Source: Pseudomaricurvus albidus
GTDB lineage: Bacteria > Pseudomonadota > Gammaproteobacteria > Pseudomonadales > Cellvibrionaceae
Assembly (NCBI RefSeq): GCF_018863235.1
Contig: NZ_JAHKRS010000001.1
Location: 248,001 to 312,000, forward strand
DNA: 64,000 nucleotides
Direction: 5' to 3'
Part shown: positions 61,263 to 64,000 of the stretch, one piece after another
Layout: the number at the start of each line of letters is the position of its first letter
Numbering within the stretch: position 1 is the stretch's first letter
Notes under the pieces: model-generated
Told to the model about the DNA's origin: nothing
Databases searched by the model: none
The model's input: only the letters and a program-made list of their open reading frames with translations
Translations under genes and position numbers: made by a program

Positions 61263-62675
61263 TCAGCCGGAAAAATGACCTTCGTCACGCAATTCAGCGA
61301 TGGTGTTTTCAATCGCCTGTCGTAACGTGCTGACCACAAAATCCACTTCACTTTTATCCATCGTCAGCGGAGGTGACATGACATTCAGGTGCACAATCGC
61401 ACGGGTGATCAACCCCAGCTCATCGGCGTGATTGGAAATGCGTTTGCCGATATCCAGTTCTTCCGGGAACAGAGCCTTGGTCTTCTTGTCTGCAACGTAT
61501 TCCACGCAGACCATAAATTTACGGCCGCGAACCTGCCCCACAATAGGCAGATCTTCCAGGGTTTTTAATTGCTGCTCAAAGTACGGACCAACGTCTTTGA
61601 CATTCTCAAGCAGTTTCTCGCGTTCCAGAATCTCGATATTTTTCAACGCCGCCGCACAGGCAACCGGATGGCCTGAATAGGTAAATCCGTGAGCAAAACA
61701 ACGACCGGAATTTTCTGCATTCAATACATCCCAGATCTCATCACTGAATAACAGGGCACCCAGCGGCTGATAACCGGAGGTCAGACCTTTGGCCGACGTA
61801 ATCATGTCGGGGACAATACCGAACTCATCTTCCGACGCGAACCAATGCCCCAGTCGACCAAAAGCGGTTACCACTTCATCGGAAACATAAAGGATGTCGT
61901 TGGCCTTACAGATGTCGTACATGCGTTTCAGGTAGCCATCCGGAGCGACAATCACACCACCGGCACCCATAATCGGTTCGGCAAAAAACGCAGCAACCTT
62001 ATCGGCACCGCCCAGCTCTTCGATCTTGTCTTCAAATTCACGGATTAACGTATCGACAAATTCCGATTCACTCATGCCCTCGCCCGCACAGCGGTAATAG
62101 TTAGGGTATGAAAGGTGATGGATGGTATCACTGATAAAATCAAACTCCGGCGGATGATCACCAGGTTTACCACCAATCGACATCGCCGCGTAAGTGGTTC
62201 CGTGATAGGAATTGATACGGGAGATGATGTGCTTTTTGTCGTGTTTGCCGCGGCAGTTTTGATAGTAATGGATCATCCGAAATGCAGTATCCACCGCCGT
62301 CGAGCCACCACAGGTGAAGAACACGTGATTCAGTGGTCCAGGAGCCAGCTCAGCAAGCTTTGCCGCCAGTTCAGCGGCCGGGACATTGGTCAGGTCGACA
62401 AAAGGACTGGCGTAAGACATGGTGTACGCCTGCTCGGCAATGGCTTCTGCCATTTCTTTGCGCCCCAAACCAATGTTGTTACACCACAGACCACCCACCG
62501 CATCAAAATACTTGCGGCCTTCACTGTCAAAAATATAGCTGCCCTCGCCTTTGACGATGGGCATGGCACCTTCATCACGAAAGACATCGAAAACCTGCCA
62601 GGGATGTAAGTGGTGGGCCTTGTCTTTGGCAATGATCGCTTTTGTATCGTATTGAGTAGTGTCTAAGTCGCTCAT
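61263..62675 (-). CDS. Class III PLP-dependent aminotransferase (omega-amine type)
   Basis: Transfers the amino group of a terminal amine or beta/omega-amino acid, usually to pyruvate. About 470 residues; DSEGRKYFDAVGGLWCNNIG, VFFTCGGSTAVDTAFRMIHY, NSYHGTTYAAMSIGG, ILYVSDEVVTAFGRLGHWF, and PLP lysine K296 in ITSAKGLTSGYQPLGA. Closest in wording to beta-alanine/putrescine/taurine-pyruvate transaminases. ATG 62675 has AGGA 8 bp upstream. First gene of the operon aminotransferase-amidohydrolase-CobW-aldehyde dehydrogenase. Confidence 0.92.
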   Translation of the reverse strand: MSDLDTTQYDTKAIIAKDKAHHLHPWQVFDVFRDEGAMPIVKGEGSYIFDSEGRKYFDAVGGLWCNNIGLGRKEMAEAIAEQAYTMSYASPFVDLTNVPAAELAAKLAELAPGPLNHVFFTCGGSTAVDTAFRMIHYYQNCRGKHDKKHIISRINSYHGTTYAAMSIGGKPGDHPPEFDFISDTIHHLSYPNYYRCAGEGMSESEFVDTLIREFEDKIEELGGADKVAAFFAEPIMGAGGVIVAPDGYLKRMYDICKANDILYVSDEVVTAFGRLGHWFASEDEFGIVPDMITSAKGLTSGYQPLGALLFSDEIWDVLNAENSGRCFAHGFTYSGHPVACAAALKNIEILEREKLLENVKDVGPYFEQQLKTLEDLPIVGQVRGRKFMVCVEYVADKKTKALFPEELDIGKRISNHADELGLITRAIVHLNVMSPPLTMDKSEVDFVVSTLRQAIENTIAELRDEGHFSG

Positions 62676-62750
62676 ACTAACCATCCTGTAAACGGCTTTG
62701 GGTTGGGTACGTTATGGCACTAGACTAAGTGGACAGCGAATTTGTCACCA

Positions 62751-62766
62751 TACCCTTTGGGGGGTA
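62751..62766. promoter_or_regulatory. NarL-type 7-2-7 inverted repeat ahead of the aminotransferase operon
   Basis: TACCCTT-TG-GGGGGTA: two TACCCxx heptamers facing each other across 2 bp, the layout used by NarL/LuxR-type regulators. On the minus strand a promoter-like GTGACA (62748-62743) and TAGTCT (62727-62722) follow at once, placing the repeat near -50, suited to an activator. The LuxR-type gene ends 56 bp upstream. Confidence 0.5.
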
Positions 62767-62821
62767 GTTGGTGTTTTTGAAGAACGATAAAAGTTAAGAA
62801 GGTAATTGGAAGGTGCGAAAA

Positions 62822-63679
62822 TCAATCCGCCGGCGGAGAGAAATACGCGCTTAACGGATCCACGCCCGGTGCACGTCCCGCCATAGAAATAGAAGACAAA
62901 AACAGCGAAAACAACTCCGACTGCGAGGAAATATCCAGTTTGTTGTACAGGTTACGGCGGTGTACCTTGATGGTTTCCATGGAAATTTTCAGTTTGGCCG
63001 CCATGGATTTTGACGAGTGTCCATGCAATAACAATCTCGCAACTTCGCACTCACGATCCGTCAGTAACGAGCTGCCAAAGTTGCGCAGAGCTTCTGTCAG
63101 CTGCTTGTGCAGCGAGACTTGCTGCTGAGGCTTATTCGATAAGACGCCCTGCCATTGCTGCTCCAAAACAGCCAGCAACCACGGGGTCAATTGACGCAGG
63201 TTCTCGACCTCCGGCTCCTGAAAATGCTCTATCCGGGCTAATGACAAGTGCAAATAACCGGCGTTTTTAATGGCCAGCAGGAATCCGACTTCGTCAGTCA
63301 GATTCGAGTAACGGTAGTAAAGCCGAAAGTACTCACTGGAGTGAAAATCATCCGCAGCCACTTCACCCAGGCGATACAGCCCTGAGGGGATAAACTCCTG
63401 GGCAGCCTCATAGAACGGATCCAACAGATAAGCACCGCCGATGTAATTATCCAGATCACCCTTTTTTTCCGGCTCAACGTTGCGCTGGGTAATGTCCGAC
63501 AACAGAATCGGCAGGGAATCCGACGGAAATCCCACTGCCGCGAAGCTGTCCACAGGGGTCACCAGTGTGATCACCTCCAGCAAAGCCTGAGAAAAAGCAT
63601 CCGTATGCAAGGCGCGAGTGGCCTGAGCCATGGCCGCAATCAAGGGCGGGTTAAGCACCAACGCATCAGAGCTGGACAT
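62822..63679 (-). CDS. LuxR family transcriptional regulator
   Basis: A 285-residue regulator with an N-terminal sensor-like domain of no recognised family (about 1-190) and a C-terminal LuxR/GerE helix-turn-helix (LTDRECEVARLLLHGHSSKS, MAAKLKISMETIKVHRRNLY, NKLDISSQSELFSLFL). No receiver or autoinducer-binding signature is clear. ATG 63679 is chosen with GAGGTG upstream. It lies just before the aminotransferase operon on the same strand, 146 bp away, and the 7-2-7 repeat between them suggests it controls the operon. Confidence 0.9.
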   Translation of the reverse strand: MSSSDALVLNPPLIAAMAQATRALHTDAFSQALLEVITLVTPVDSFAAVGFPSDSLPILLSDITQRNVEPEKKGDLDNYIGGAYLLDPFYEAAQEFIPSGLYRLGEVAADDFHSSEYFRLYYRYSNLTDEVGFLLAIKNAGYLHLSLARIEHFQEPEVENLRQLTPWLLAVLEQQWQGVLSNKPQQQVSLHKQLTEALRNFGSSLLTDRECEVARLLLHGHSSKSMAAKLKISMETIKVHRRNLYNKLDISSQSELFSLFLSSISMAGRAPGVDPLSAYFSPPAD

Positions 63680-63727
63680 CAATTATCACCTCAATCAAAC
63701 AGGGCTCAGGCGCACACCGGAGCGCTT

Positions 63728-63934
63728 ATGAATCACGGAAATTATCATACAGCCTGGAAGGCGGCCTGGCACACCGAATCCCCTGATTTCAGAATAGCAG
63801 AAGCCTGCACTCGATCGCACCATATAAGTGCGCCTTATAACACCATAGGGTTATGGCTGCTGGCGGGGCTTATCTTTAGCCTTAGCTTGGGCCTGAAAGT
63901 TACGTCTGTGCATGGCAAGGCCACAATACCATAA
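63728..63934 (+). CDS. Possible small membrane protein
   Basis: A 68-codon ORF with GGAG 5 bp before its ATG, divergent from the LuxR-type gene and 20 bp ahead of the next gene. The product has a polar N-terminal half (MNHGNYHTAWKAAWHTESPD) and one membrane helix (TIGLWLLAGLIFSLSLGLKV). No family recognised. Such small leaders often precede transporter or permease genes; the truncated next gene would help decide. Confidence 0.45.
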   Translation: MNHGNYHTAWKAAWHTESPDFRIAEACTRSHHISAPYNTIGLWLLAGLIFSLSLGLKVTSVHGKATIP

Positions 63935-63954
63935 CAAGAGACGCAGGTGTCCTG

Positions 63955-64000
63955 ATGACCAGCAGTTCCGAACAAGCCCTACCCCTGACTTCCGCCCCGA
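63955..64000 (+). CDS. Start of a gene cut by the window edge
   Basis: ATG 63955 with AGGTG 5 bp upstream opens a frame reading MTSSSEQALPLTSAP to the window end. Too short to identify. It is divergent from the LuxR-type regulator and may belong to the same amine-use regulon. Confidence 0.45.
   Translation, partial: MTSSSEQALPLTSAP

Overview
The window looks like a piece of a chromosome from a free-living, probably marine, gammaproteobacterium. Pointers are the syntenies rhodanese-grxC-secB divergent from gpmI-envC-ctpA-yibQ, ygfB-pepP-ubiH-ubiI divergent from zapA-6S RNA-fau, two TonB-dependent receptors, a PHA storage locus and an outer-membrane phospholipase. No rRNA, tRNA, phage, transposase or CRISPR array was seen. 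I cannot name the genus from the sequence alone; the mix resembles Cellvibrionales/Oceanospirillales-type bacteria.

Layout: 0-3 kb holds the start of a TonB receptor, a divergent AraC regulator and CheV. 2.7-9.2 kb is an oligopeptide-type ABC transporter operon (A-B-C-D-F order on the minus strand) whose OppC-like permease carries an inserted fibronectin-III-like periplasmic domain. 9.3-17.4 kb is housekeeping: glutaredoxins, an alkyltransferase-like protein, SecB, phosphoglycerate mutase, EnvC, CtpA, YibQ. 17.7-20.2 kb has a small DUF6316-like protein and hisB-hisH-hisF (hisA is absent). 20.4-23.4 kb is a zinc-uptake locus with a putative Zur box, a His-rich DUF2946-like protein and a TonB receptor with a His-rich loop, followed by an unlisted 43-residue membrane protein behind an exact FNR-type box. 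23.5-26.6 kb is a RetSat/CrtI-like oxidoreductase plus a DoxX-like protein, divergent from a PadR regulator with twin palindromic operators.

26.6-28.7 kb is a tandem duplication of an AraC regulator including its promoter, then an octamer microsatellite ahead of PPK2. 31-36.7 kb pairs a leucine-type dehydrogenase with a giant indolepyruvate:ferredoxin oxidoreductase, divergent from an Lrp-type regulator: a likely branched-chain or aromatic amino-acid degradation module. 38-42.2 kb is PHA metabolism: phasin and an N-terminally extended PHA synthase on one strand, PHA depolymerase on the other, with two perfect inverted repeats between them. 43-50 kb contains ubiquinone hydroxylases, PepP, YgfB, a ZapB-like coiled coil, ZapA, 6S RNA and formyl-THF cyclo-ligase, then a solo pilin.

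50-57 kb is mixed: DUF4124 protein, EEP hydrolase, peroxiredoxin, PldA, cupin, then a UmuD homologue behind a textbook LexA box that has lost both catalytic residues, a Tat-type LD-carboxypeptidase and a DUF3703 protein. 57-62.7 kb is a tightly coupled amine-catabolism-like operon (class III aminotransferase, YtcJ-type amidohydrolase, CobW GTPase, aldehyde dehydrogenase), with a LuxR/NarL-type regulator gene upstream and a 7-2-7 inverted repeat in front of the operon promoter. The most interesting unexplained items are the SOS-driven dead UmuD, the FNR-box small protein, the FN3-in-permease architecture, and the duplicated AraC unit.
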